This document shows positions 1 through 6,363 of a stretch of 11,552 nt of DNA, piece after piece. Below the pieces are notes generated by a model. The model was given only the letters and a program-made list of their open reading frames with translations. It had not been told where the DNA came from and ran no database searches. The stretch is from Altererythrobacter sp. (GTDB lineage Bacteria; Pseudomonadota; Alphaproteobacteria; Sphingomonadales; Sphingomonadaceae): assembly GCA_024636575.1 (NCBI GenBank), contig JAGXGU010000013.1, forward strand, positions 1 to 11,552. The letters are read 5' to 3'. Position 1 is the first letter of the stretch. Each line of letters starts with the position of its first letter. The position numbers and the translations under genes were made by a program.

Positions 1-2519
1 AGGGGAACCTTGCCAAGCGAGATACCCTGCCGTGCAACCAGATCGACTGTCAGGCCCGGGTTTTCGATAATATCCGGCAAAGTGGAGGTGCCGCGACTGG
101 TAACCCGTTCACTCTCGTACGCTACCAGAACAGTCACTTGCTGCAGTCTGTCGCTATCTTCCAGCCCCAGCTGCAAATTGACGAGATGGTCGGATTGACC
201 GGTCAGCGGCACGCCGTCGCGGAAGAAATTGCTGGCAGGCTGTTCGGCAAAGGGGAACACCCGCGCGATGTCGCCATCTTTTACCTGCAATTCGGACTGG
301 GTGTAGGTGTAGTTTGCAATGGCGATCAGGCGCTTGCTTTCAAGCCATCCACCAAGATCCATCAGATCGTAGCCATATTGAATATCGAACTCGACCCCGT
401 AAAGCGTGGCCGATGGGGCATTGGCAAAACCGAAAACCTGTTCGTTATCGTTGAAATTGGAGAACACTTCGATCGGGCGTGTGATGTCCTTGTAAAACCC
501 GGCAATGGCCACCCGGCTATCCCGTCCGAAATAATATTCAGCGCGGATCTCGGCATTCTTCAGCTCGCTATCCTGCAGGAAGGGATTGCCATTGAAACGC
601 CGGTTGTTTTCCGGGTTGAAATAGGTCTGGAACACCAATTCGCGGAATTGCGGGCGGGCAATTGTGCGCGATGCGTTCGCGCGGATCTGCAGCGAATCCG
701 TCACTTCCCAGGTAATGGTCGCGGCCGGTAAAAAATAGTCATTGGCAATCAGGGTGGAACTGGTCGAGCCCAGCGGAACGAGGAATACTTCCACCGGATC
801 CACGGTCTGGACTGCGTCTTCATAGCGCACACCCAGATCGATCGTGATCCCGTCCAGTGGGCTGATCAGGGATTGCAGGTACCCGCCGTGCACTTCCAGC
901 CCGGCAGCAAAGGCGGGGTCAGACTGGGTGGTTTCGATCAGGCCGATATTGAACAGTTCAATGACGGCATCACCCAGCAGCAGATCAGGCCGCAATGCGC
1001 CCACTGCATCGGGAAAATCAGTGCCTGCATCGAACAGGAATTCGCGCCGTTCCGAATATCGGCTGGTATCGGTATAAGCGTATCCAGCGGTCAGCCGAAG
1101 CCAGTCAGTTACCGGATATCCGATATCAAACCCGCCGAACCACTGGTTTTCCTTCAGGTTTGAAAACGCCACCGAGGCCGTGCCGGTCTGACGGTCGAGT
1201 ACATTGATGAATGTATCGCCGAGCGGATCAGCCGCGAGATTTGTGCGCACATAGTTGAAGGTATATTCATACGGTGCCTCACGCCGCGTCTGGGCATAGC
1301 TTCCGCGCAGATCGACCGACAGATCGCCGAATTTCATATCACCTACGAATTGGCTGTTGATCAGCTGGCGTTCAAACCAGGCTGTATCCTGCACGAATTC
1401 GCTATCGTCGTTGCGAATATCCTCACCGATCGACAGGCGCGACTGTTTCAGCGAATCGCGAATAAACAGATTTGTCCAACGGAAGGTGTGTTCACTGATA
1501 TCCAGGCCGAAGCCGACCAAGGCGTTTACCAATATCCGGTTGTCGGTCACAAAATCACGAAAATCCCGGTCAAGTTCCAGCTCGGCGTTTGAAGCCAGCT
1601 GACGGGTAATCGCGCGATTGCGCCATTTGTTGCTGATCGAGGCGGTTGCAATCAAACCCAACCGGCCGTCCGATCCGACATCCCATGCGGTGCCGCCAGA
1701 TACCCCGCCGGAAAAATTCGCGGGTATGGTGCCAACTCTCTGGACCAGGACCAGATTGGGATTGCCGAGCTGCTTGGCGATTTCCTGCTGGTCCACCTCA
1801 AGGTCACTGATCCGGGCGCCGCTATCAAAAAAGGCCTGGAGCGCAGGCGGGGTGTCCCGCGTGCCATCGTCGAACCCGAACTTATCGTAATCCGAACCAT
1901 AATGATCGATCCCGCCGGAAAAAGTAGTTTGTTCGTCTCCGCTGATTCCCGCGCTGATTTTCAGGAAGCTTTCTTCCGGCACAGCCCTGGTGGTGAGATT
2001 GATGACCCCGCCGCCAAATTCGCCCGGGAAGTTGGCCGAATAGGTTTTCTGCACCAGCGAAGACGCGATCATGCTGGTCGGGAAAATGTCCAGCGGAACA
2101 ACCCGGCTGAGCGGCTGGGGGGACGGCAGCGGCAGGCCATTGAGCAAGGCGAGGGAGTATCGATCGCCCAGGCCCCGGACAAACACGAAACCCTGGCCCT
2201 GCACGGAAAGACCGGTCACCCGCCCGAGTGCCCCGGCAATATCGCCTTCGCCGGTGCGGGCAATCTGTTCGCTATTCAGAACGGACACGACCTGGGTCGA
2301 ACTGCGGGTGACATCCCGGTTGCGGCGGCCGGTAACAATAATTTCGCCGCCGCCGCCAGGAATGGAAATATCGGTATCCCCGACTTCTTCTTCAGGGGGT
2401 TCTGCTTCAGCCGCCGGTTCGCTCTGCGTCCCGGGTGGTTCCTGCGCCAATACCACGCTCGGCCAAGCCAGCGCTGTGGTTAGCAGGAGAAGAGCCGACA
2501 GTGGCTTTCCATTGGTCAT
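1..2519 (-). CDS. TonB-dependent outer-membrane receptor (C-terminus cut off by window edge)
   Basis: Reading the minus strand from ATG at 2519 gives an uninterrupted frame of 839 codons that runs off base 1. Residues 1-25 form a signal peptide ending VVLA before Gln26. An acidic, proline-rich spacer follows, then a TonB box (EIIVTGRR, about 59-66). The plug domain spans about 70-180 and includes VRGLGDRYSLALLNG, PLDIFPTSMI and GEFGGGVINLTTR, which are typical plug motifs. The rest alternates aromatic beta-strands as expected for the 22-strand barrel; only its last strands are missing. A purine-rich Shine-Dalgarno (GAGAGGG, 2535-2529) lies 9 bases before the ATG. Such receptors import scarce ligands using TonB-ExbBD energy. 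The substrate cannot be read from sequence. It lies 132 bases downstream of a lipoprotein gene on the same strand, so the two probably act together. Confident on family, not on ligand. Confidence 0.95.
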   Translation of the reverse strand, partial: MTNGKPLSALLLLTTALAWPSVVLAQEPPGTQSEPAAEAEPPEEEVGDTDISIPGGGGEIIVTGRRNRDVTRSSTQVVSVLNSEQIARTGEGDIAGALGRVTGLSVQGQGFVFVRGLGDRYSLALLNGLPLPSPQPLSRVVPLDIFPTSMIASSLVQKTYSANFPGEFGGGVINLTTRAVPEESFLKISAGISGDEQTTFSGGIDHYGSDYDKFGFDDGTRDTPPALQAFFDSGARISDLEVDQQEIAKQLGNPNLVLVQRVGTIPANFSGGVSGGTAWDVGSDGRLGLIATASISNKWRNRAITRQLASNAELELDRDFRDFVTDNRILVNALVGFGLDISEHTFRWTNLFIRDSLKQSRLSIGEDIRNDDSEFVQDTAWFERQLINSQFVGDMKFGDLSVDLRGSYAQTRREAPYEYTFNYVRTNLAADPLGDTFINVLDRQTGTASVAFSNLKENQWFGGFDIGYPVTDWLRLTAGYAYTDTSRYSERREFLFDAGTDFPDAVGALRPDLLLGDAVIELFNIGLIETTQSDPAFAAGLEVHGGYLQSLISPLDGITIDLGVRYEDAVQTVDPVEVFLVPLGSTSSTLIANDYFLPAATITWEVTDSLQIRANASRTIARPQFRELVFQTYFNPENNRRFNGNPFLQDSELKNAEIRAEYYFGRDSRVAIAGFYKDITRPIEVFSNFNDNEQVFGFANAPSATLYGVEFDIQYGYDLMDLGGWLESKRLIAIANYTYTQSELQVKDGDIARVFPFAEQPASNFFRDGVPLTGQSDHLVNLQLGLEDSDRLQQVTVLVAYESERVTSRGTSTLPDIIENPGLTVDLVARQGISLGKVP

Positions 2520-2605
2520 ATCAGAAGACCCTCTCATCGTATCAAGGTCTGTTTCATTGATCCGGGCGCAGGCCGCGGCACGAGCATTCCGGTGATGCAA
2601 GAAGA

Positions 2606-2630
2606 GGCGACCGTCCTGAAACGGAGCGCC
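2606..2630 (-). terminator. Hairpin with pyrimidine tail between lipoprotein and receptor genes (possible attenuator)
   Basis: On the minus strand GGCG and CCGT pair with ACGG and CGCC around a 6-base loop, with a small asymmetric internal loop (2 by 1). TCTTCTT follows directly. It sits in the gap between the lipoprotein stop (2652) and the receptor start (2519). The tail is not a clean T run, so it may be a partial terminator that lowers receptor expression relative to the lipoprotein, or an mRNA 3'-end stabiliser. No folding energy was computed. Confidence 0.35.
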
Positions 2631-2651
2631 CCTTCTGTGCATTGCATGCGA

Positions 2652-4223
2652 TCAGAATACCGGAAGCGAGGTGCAATCACCGGTGTTGCCTGAACCAAAC
2701 GAGACAGCCGACGAATTGCAAGTCCAGGTCTGGAACCAGGTATCATTGGGTCTGACGGCCCCAACGAACCCGGCATTGGTGAAGAAACTGGACAGAACAG
2801 TCGGGTCAAACGCCGTCAATGCAGTTTCCGTGGCCCCGTTGACGAAGGTCATGGTCAAGGAATTGGTATAGTTTGAATTGTTGTTCGCACCGGCATTGAA
2901 GATATTTTGGGTGTCCGCCAACGTCACCCCGCCGCTGCCTGCGCGGAACGGAGTATCGCAATCCATCACGAAGGATTCGAACCGGGGCGGCCCGACATCG
3001 TCAAGACCGGCGTTGGCCGCACGAATGGTTTGTGAATCGTCAATCCGAAGACACGGAGTGCCAGGCGTACCGTCAATCAGGATGCTGTTGACGATGGCAT
3101 AGTCCGTGCCGCCGCGAAGGCGGATGGATTGATCGTTGGTGCGCCGCTGGATGAAGGTTCCGTTGGAAATCTGGGTATTCTGGCGCGGCAGCGAATCGTT
3201 GCCCGTGTTGCTTGAATCGGCTTCGATGATCCCATCACCCGCACCGGCGCGCTGTACCGCAATCACGAATTGGAGATTGGCCTTGACGCCGGTGTCCGTG
3301 TCGATCGAATCGTCTTCTGCGCCAACCACGATCAGATTGGTCATATTCACGAACCCACCGAAGAATTCGACGCCATCATCCGAACTGTTGAAGCTCATGA
3401 TGTTGTTGAAAACGGTGCCGCTGCCGGTTCCCCCGGTGGTCAGTGATTGCAGTTCTGAATCGCCCGACAGGACAAAGCCTGAATAGCGAATTTGGACATA
3501 GCTGAGCGTGCCAGACGAGCCAGCTGCCGTAGCGCCGCCGAAAATGGCGGGCTGGGCGGCCCCTTCCACTTGCCGTTCGCAGTTTACTGTACCCGTTACC
3601 GCCCCTGGGGCGATGCAATCGGTGACTGGCGCACGCCCGACCATCACTACGCCGCCCCATTGACCGGAAGATGCGTCACTGTTGAGGCCAAGCACATTGT
3701 CGCGGCTGGTAAAGATGATCGGCCGCGCCGCGGTGCCAATGGCATTGATCCGGTTGCCGCGGTTGACCATCAGGAACGATGCACCACTGGCATAGATGAT
3801 CGCGCCGGGTTCAATCGTCAGCGCGACATTGGTGTCGCTCACGCCGTCGGTCGCGTCAGGGGCCGGGCCGCCGTCTGTGCCGACATCGACGCGGCCATTC
3901 ATGCGGTACAGCAATCCTCTGACGAAGGGCAGAGTGGCCGAGGCATTGAACCGGGCCGGCATGGTGCAAACGCGGTATGTGCCGGTTGGTCCGGCAATCG
4001 TTCCGTCGTCTGTCAGGCCCTGCGGATCAGCGATGGTTGGACAGCCATTGGCCGGCGTCACCAGCGTGCTGGTTGGAGTGGGTGTCGGCGTCGGCGCCGG
4101 GGCTGGCGGATTATTGATGGTGATGTTGCCACCGGTGCCGGGTGAAACGATTTCGTCAGCGCCGCAGCCGGCCAATGCCAGTGTGCTACAGCCGAGAATG
4201 AGTGTGCGTTGGAATAATGTCAC
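2652..4223 (-). CDS. Secreted lipoprotein with Pro/Thr linker and beta-helix-like body, partner of the TonB receptor
   Basis: The product is a 523-residue lipoprotein if translation starts at GTG 4223-4221. That start has a purine-rich AGGGG (4238-4234) 10 bases upstream. The alternative TTG at 4241 has no visible Shine-Dalgarno and adds six residues. A short hydrophobic signal ends in the lipobox ALAGC, with Cys20 as the lipidated residue. The next residues are Gly-Ala-Asp, with no Asp at +2, which fits outer-membrane placement. A Pro/Ala/Thr linker follows at about 39-52. The body has turns such as TIEPGAIIYAS, AARPIIFTS and QWGGVVMVGRAPV, then SSDDGVEFFGG and EDDSIDTDTG. These resemble right-handed parallel beta-helix coils. 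Similar proteins occur in Bacteroidetes and marine Proteobacteria beside TonB receptors; this is from memory and unsearched. Four or more Cys in the mature part could form disulfides. Function unknown; ligand capture for the receptor is an inference. Confidence 0.85.
   Translation of the reverse strand: MTLFQRTLILGCSTLALAGCGADEIVSPGTGGNITINNPPAPAPTPTPTPTSTLVTPANGCPTIADPQGLTDDGTIAGPTGTYRVCTMPARFNASATLPFVRGLLYRMNGRVDVGTDGGPAPDATDGVSDTNVALTIEPGAIIYASGASFLMVNRGNRINAIGTAARPIIFTSRDNVLGLNSDASSGQWGGVVMVGRAPVTDCIAPGAVTGTVNCERQVEGAAQPAIFGGATAAGSSGTLSYVQIRYSGFVLSGDSELQSLTTGGTGSGTVFNNIMSFNSSDDGVEFFGGFVNMTNLIVVGAEDDSIDTDTGVKANLQFVIAVQRAGAGDGIIEADSSNTGNDSLPRQNTQISNGTFIQRRTNDQSIRLRGGTDYAIVNSILIDGTPGTPCLRIDDSQTIRAANAGLDDVGPPRFESFVMDCDTPFRAGSGGVTLADTQNIFNAGANNNSNYTNSLTMTFVNGATETALTAFDPTVLSSFFTNAGFVGAVRPNDTWFQTWTCNSSAVSFGSGNTGDCTSLPVF
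4068..4109 (-). repeat. Low-complexity tract encoding the Pro-Ala/Pro-Thr linker
   Basis: Fourteen codons encode PPAPAPTPTPTPTS, with near-repeats of CCG-ACG units at the DNA level. It forms the flexible tether between the lipidated Cys and the folded domain. Short tandem units of this kind can change copy number by slippage in steps of two residues without breaking the frame. Confidence 0.75.
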
Positions 4224-4346
4224 GAGCAGCGGGCCCCTCAATAAAACCGAGAATCAGGAATGCGACTTGATGCCGCGAATCACCGGCTAGGGACGGTAAG
4301 TGACAGTTTGTTTGCAAGGTTTCGGTTTTGCGTAAGCAACTGAATT

Positions 4347-4364
4347 ATGACTGCAATATGACGA
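4347..4364 (-). promoter_or_regulatory. Candidate Pho box upstream of the lipoprotein/receptor pair
   Basis: On the minus strand the 18 bases read TCGTCATATTGCAGTCAT: two 7-base half-sites (TCGTCAT and CAGTCAT) separated by ATTG, an 11-base period. Compared with the PhoB half-site CTGTCAT they match 5/7 and 6/7. A weaker third copy (CAGTTGC, 3/7) follows at 4342-4336 after AATT. An exact CTGTCAT also occurs on the plus strand at 4367-4373. The site is about 125 bases before the lipoprotein GTG. The rest of the 4224-4489 divergent region is AT-richer than its surroundings, as expected for promoters, and I see no gene in it. No convincing -10 follows at the expected distance, so the call is tentative. 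Confidence 0.35.
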
Positions 4365-4431
4365 TACTGTCATGATTGCTCAAACAGGCCAATTACAAAT
4401 ATTACAGATCGATGACATTATTTCATTTTTG

Positions 4432-4460
4432 TTGCAGTCGGGGGTCCGAAGGCACATTAT
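4432..4460 (+). promoter_or_regulatory. Candidate sigma70-type promoter for the TPR-like gene
   Basis: TTGCAG (4432-4437) and CATTAT (4455-4460) are separated by exactly 17 bases and lie 29 bases before the ATG at 4490, giving a short leader. Matches to the consensus hexamers are 3/6 and 4/6. It is supported mainly by spacing and position in an AT-rich stretch. Confidence 0.35.
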
Positions 4461-4489
4461 CCCGCTATAAATTCAAGAGGAGATGGATG

Positions 4490-4885
4490 ATGGCAATAGG
4501 AACAACATTGGCGTTGGCGCTGTTGATGCAGGCTCCGGTCCAGGTTTCGCAGCAGGCCGATGCCTCGACTGTCAAACCGGTCGATGTGGCGTTTGAAGAA
4601 TTGTCGGAAGGCAACAATTCCGCTGCGATCAAACGGATCGAACAAAATGAAGAGCTGGAAAATGATGATCCGGCGCGGCTGATCAATCTGGGCATTGCCC
4701 ACGCACGGCAGGGCAAAGACTTTCAGGCACGGGAGATGTTCACCGCCGCCGCCCGGCTTGAAGATCGCATCCGATTGGAAACGGCTGAGGGTGACTGGGT
4801 GGATTCGCGCGTTCTGGCGCGCCGCGCGCTGGCGATGCTGGATCGCGGCGAATTCCGCACCAACGGACGAGTCGCGTCACGCTGA
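4490..4885 (+). CDS. Small exported TPR-like protein
   Basis: The product is 131 residues. The start was chosen from the Shine-Dalgarno AAGAGGAG (4475-4482), which puts ATG 4490 at 7 bases; ATG 4487 directly before it is the alternative. The N-terminus MAIGTTLALALLMQAPVQVS is hydrophobic and looks like a signal peptide. The mature part holds about two helix-turn-helix units of TPR type: VDVAFEELSEGNNSAAIKRIEQ, then DDPARLINLGIAHARQGKDFQAREMFTAAARL. The second has the usual small residues (Gly, Ala) at packing positions. It ends with an Arg-rich segment. TPR proteins are protein-protein adaptors, and this one would act in the periplasm. It is monocistronic: its own candidate promoter lies upstream and a strong terminator downstream. 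It is separate from the virB operon, and no partner can be named. Confidence 0.85.
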   Translation: MAIGTTLALALLMQAPVQVSQQADASTVKPVDVAFEELSEGNNSAAIKRIEQNEELENDDPARLINLGIAHARQGKDFQAREMFTAAARLEDRIRLETAEGDWVDSRVLARRALAMLDRGEFRTNGRVASR

Positions 4886-4950
4886 GGCGGCTTGATCACG
4901 GCGGGGTCAGCGGCAATTGACCCGAATATATTTATTCTGACAGATTCAGG

Positions 4951-4990
4951 ACGGCTCGTTCGGGAATGCCCCGGACGGGCCGTTTCGTTG
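4951..4990 (+). terminator. Strong hairpin terminator after the TPR-like gene
   Basis: ACGGCTCGTTCGGG (4951-4964) pairs along all 14 bases with CCCGGACGGGCCGT (4970-4983), with two G-T wobbles, around the loop AATGC. TTCGTTGGG follows, a weak U tract. It lies 65 bases after the TGA of the TPR-like gene and 120 bases before virB1, so it isolates the two units. Because the stem is symmetric it could also stop antisense transcripts. Confidence 0.75.
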
Positions 4991-5093
4991 GGGGCCGCAG
5001 CCATTCATCCGGGCCGGATTCCCCCTCCAAAACACGAACCCGCGCATCTTGCTGTCACCGACTTGTCATGTAGTGTACGCATGTGGCCCTAAC

Positions 5094-5097
5094 GGAG
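5094..5097 (+). promoter_or_regulatory. Ribosome binding site that fixes the virB1 start
   Basis: GGAG lies 6 bases before ATG 5104. An in-frame GTG at 5083 would add seven residues before the signal peptide and has no comparable site, so ATG 5104 is preferred. Confidence 0.7.
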
Positions 5098-5103
5098 CAT
5101 TTT

Positions 5104-5736
5104 ATGATTCTTTTAGGCTCGGTCCGGTTTGCGATTTTTGCAGGCATGGCTGTGTTGACTGCGCCCGCCAATGCAGATGTGTTGGAAATAGGCGACGAAG
5201 GTGCCCGCTGGATTGCGGGGCCGCATACGGCTGCGTCTGTGTCGGAAACCGGCATTCCGTCGGCTTTGCCGGTGGAGCTGGGGGCGGATTATCCGGTCCC
5301 GGCCGGGGCAATTGCCCATCCGGCGATGCACGGCGTCAACATTCCCCCGCGATATGCCGCCAAGGTCCATGAACTGGCGGCCCGCTTCGATCTCAGCCCG
5401 ACATTGATAGAGGCGCTGGTTTGGCAGGAAAGCCGCTGGCAGCCCAACGCCCTGTCGCCCGTTGGTGCGCGCGGGCTGGCACAATTGATGCCGGGTACGG
5501 CGCGGGAAATGGGTGTCGATCCCGATGATCCCTTCGCCAATCTGGAAGGCGGCGCGCGCTATCTGCGTCAGCAGCTCGACCGGTTCGATGGCGATCTGGA
5601 AAAAGCGCTGGCGGCCTATAACGCCGGGCCGGGCCGCGTGATCCGCGCCAATGGCATTCCGCGCATTCGTGAAACCCAGAATTATGTCGTGTCGGTGATC
5701 GGCCGGCTATCCAATCACTCCCGGAGTATTGAGTAA
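5104..5736 (+). CDS. virB1: VirB1-like lytic transglycosylase of the type IV secretion system
   Basis: The product is 210 residues from ATG 5104. A signal peptide (about 1-24, ending PANA) exports it to the periplasm. The SLT domain occupies about 85-205. It carries the catalytic glutamate in VWQESRW (Glu109), the GARGLAQLMPGTA block (121-133) and the AYNAGPGRV block (171-179), which are the three hallmark motifs of this fold. The enzyme cleaves the peptidoglycan glycan strand to make room for the secretion channel and pilus. It is the first gene of the operon, and its TAA abuts the ATG of virB2 with no gap. Dispensable housekeeping transglycosylases share the domain, but the neighbours make the VirB1 role likely. 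Confidence 0.93.
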   Translation: MILLGSVRFAIFAGMAVLTAPANADVLEIGDEGARWIAGPHTAASVSETGIPSALPVELGADYPVPAGAIAHPAMHGVNIPPRYAAKVHELAARFDLSPTLIEALVWQESRWQPNALSPVGARGLAQLMPGTAREMGVDPDDPFANLEGGARYLRQQLDRFDGDLEKALAAYNAGPGRVIRANGIPRIRETQNYVVSVIGRLSNHSRSIE

Positions 5737-6036
5737 ATGCATGTGTTTTCCCGTCTTGCAGCGATTGTTCTTGCGTTGAGCCCGTCTGCCGTGATGGCGC
5801 AATCCGCCGATCCGCAGGGGTCCGGCCCGATTGTTGCCGCGCTTGGCTGGTTGCAGGGGACCCTGCTGGGCAATGTCGCCACGGCGGTTGCGGTGATGGC
5901 GGTGGCTGCTGTCGGCTTCATGATGCTGACCGGCAGGATGAACTGGCGTTTTGGCGCCACGGTAGTGATCGGCATTTTCATCCTGTTTGGCGCCGGGACC
6001 ATCGTTGCCGGAATTCAGGGCGCAGCCGGGGGTTGA
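5737..6036 (+). CDS. virB2: VirB2/TrbC-type major pilin
   Basis: The product is 99 residues. A signal peptide ends SAVMA before Gln, at about residue 21, leaving a mature pilin of about 78 residues, which is usual for VirB2. Two hydrophobic segments (about 40-62 and 73-95) are separated by a short basic loop, GRMNWRFG, the typical TrbC/VirB2 hairpin topology. The subunit is inserted in the inner membrane and then extracted to build the T-pilus. GGAG at 5723-5726, within the end of virB1, serves as Shine-Dalgarno, so translation is probably coupled. Identification rests on size, topology and gene order more than on sequence identity, which is normal for this family. Confidence 0.9.
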   Translation: MHVFSRLAAIVLALSPSAVMAQSADPQGSGPIVAALGWLQGTLLGNVATAVAVMAVAAVGFMMLTGRMNWRFGATVVIGIFILFGAGTIVAGIQGAAGG

Positions 6037-6042
6037 TGTAAC

Positions 6043-6324
6043 ATGGAACTCGTCCGCCATCCCGTTCACCGCGCGTTGACCCGGCCGCAGATGTTTGCCG
6101 GGGTCACGCTGAACTTCTTCATCATCAATATGCTGGTGACCGGGGAAGCTTTCCTGATCTTCAAGAGTTTCTGGATCCTGCCGGTGCCGATCATACTGCA
6201 CGTGATCGGCTATTTCGCCTGTCTGCGCGAACCACGCGTGTTCGATTTGTGGCTGACCAAGGTCAGCCGGTGTCCCCGGGTGAAGAACTGGAAACGTTGG
6301 GGCTGCAACAGCTATGCTGCCTGA
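6043..6324 (+). CDS. virB3: VirB3 inner-membrane component
   Basis: The product is 93 residues. It begins with the family pattern VRHPVHRALTRPQMFAGV, followed by a long hydrophobic stretch (about 17-60) that makes one or two membrane segments. A cytoplasmic C-terminal part, EPRVFDLWLTKVSRCPRVKN, matches the conserved VirB3 tail. VirB3 anchors the VirB4 ATPase at the inner-membrane complex, and in some systems the two are fused. It lies 6 bases after virB2 and 39 before virB4. Confidence 0.93.
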   Translation: MELVRHPVHRALTRPQMFAGVTLNFFIINMLVTGEAFLIFKSFWILPVPIILHVIGYFACLREPRVFDLWLTKVSRCPRVKNWKRWGCNSYAA

Positions 6325-6363
6325 CCACCGAGGGAGTTTTGGCCTGGGGAGGGCCGGTTTAGT

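Noticed and set aside
138..731. Plus-strand open frames within 1-2600 (for example 138-731 and 1902-2483)
   Set aside because: The minus-strand receptor frame is continuous for 839 codons with signal peptide, TonB box and plug motifs; the plus-strand frames are its shadows.
3492..4145. 217-codon plus-strand frame opposite the lipoprotein gene
   Set aside because: Overlaps the lipoprotein gene completely, lacks a ribosome binding site and has no family resemblance.
4376..4489. Upstream TTG start for the TPR-like protein
   Set aside because: It would put 38 residues of atypical sequence before the signal peptide, and overlaps the candidate promoter; ATG 4490 has a strong Shine-Dalgarno.
5049..5076. 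Possible virB promoter TTGCTG-16-TAGTGT before virB1
   Set aside because: Both hexamers match the consensus poorly; the region 4991-5093 must contain a promoter, but I cannot place it.
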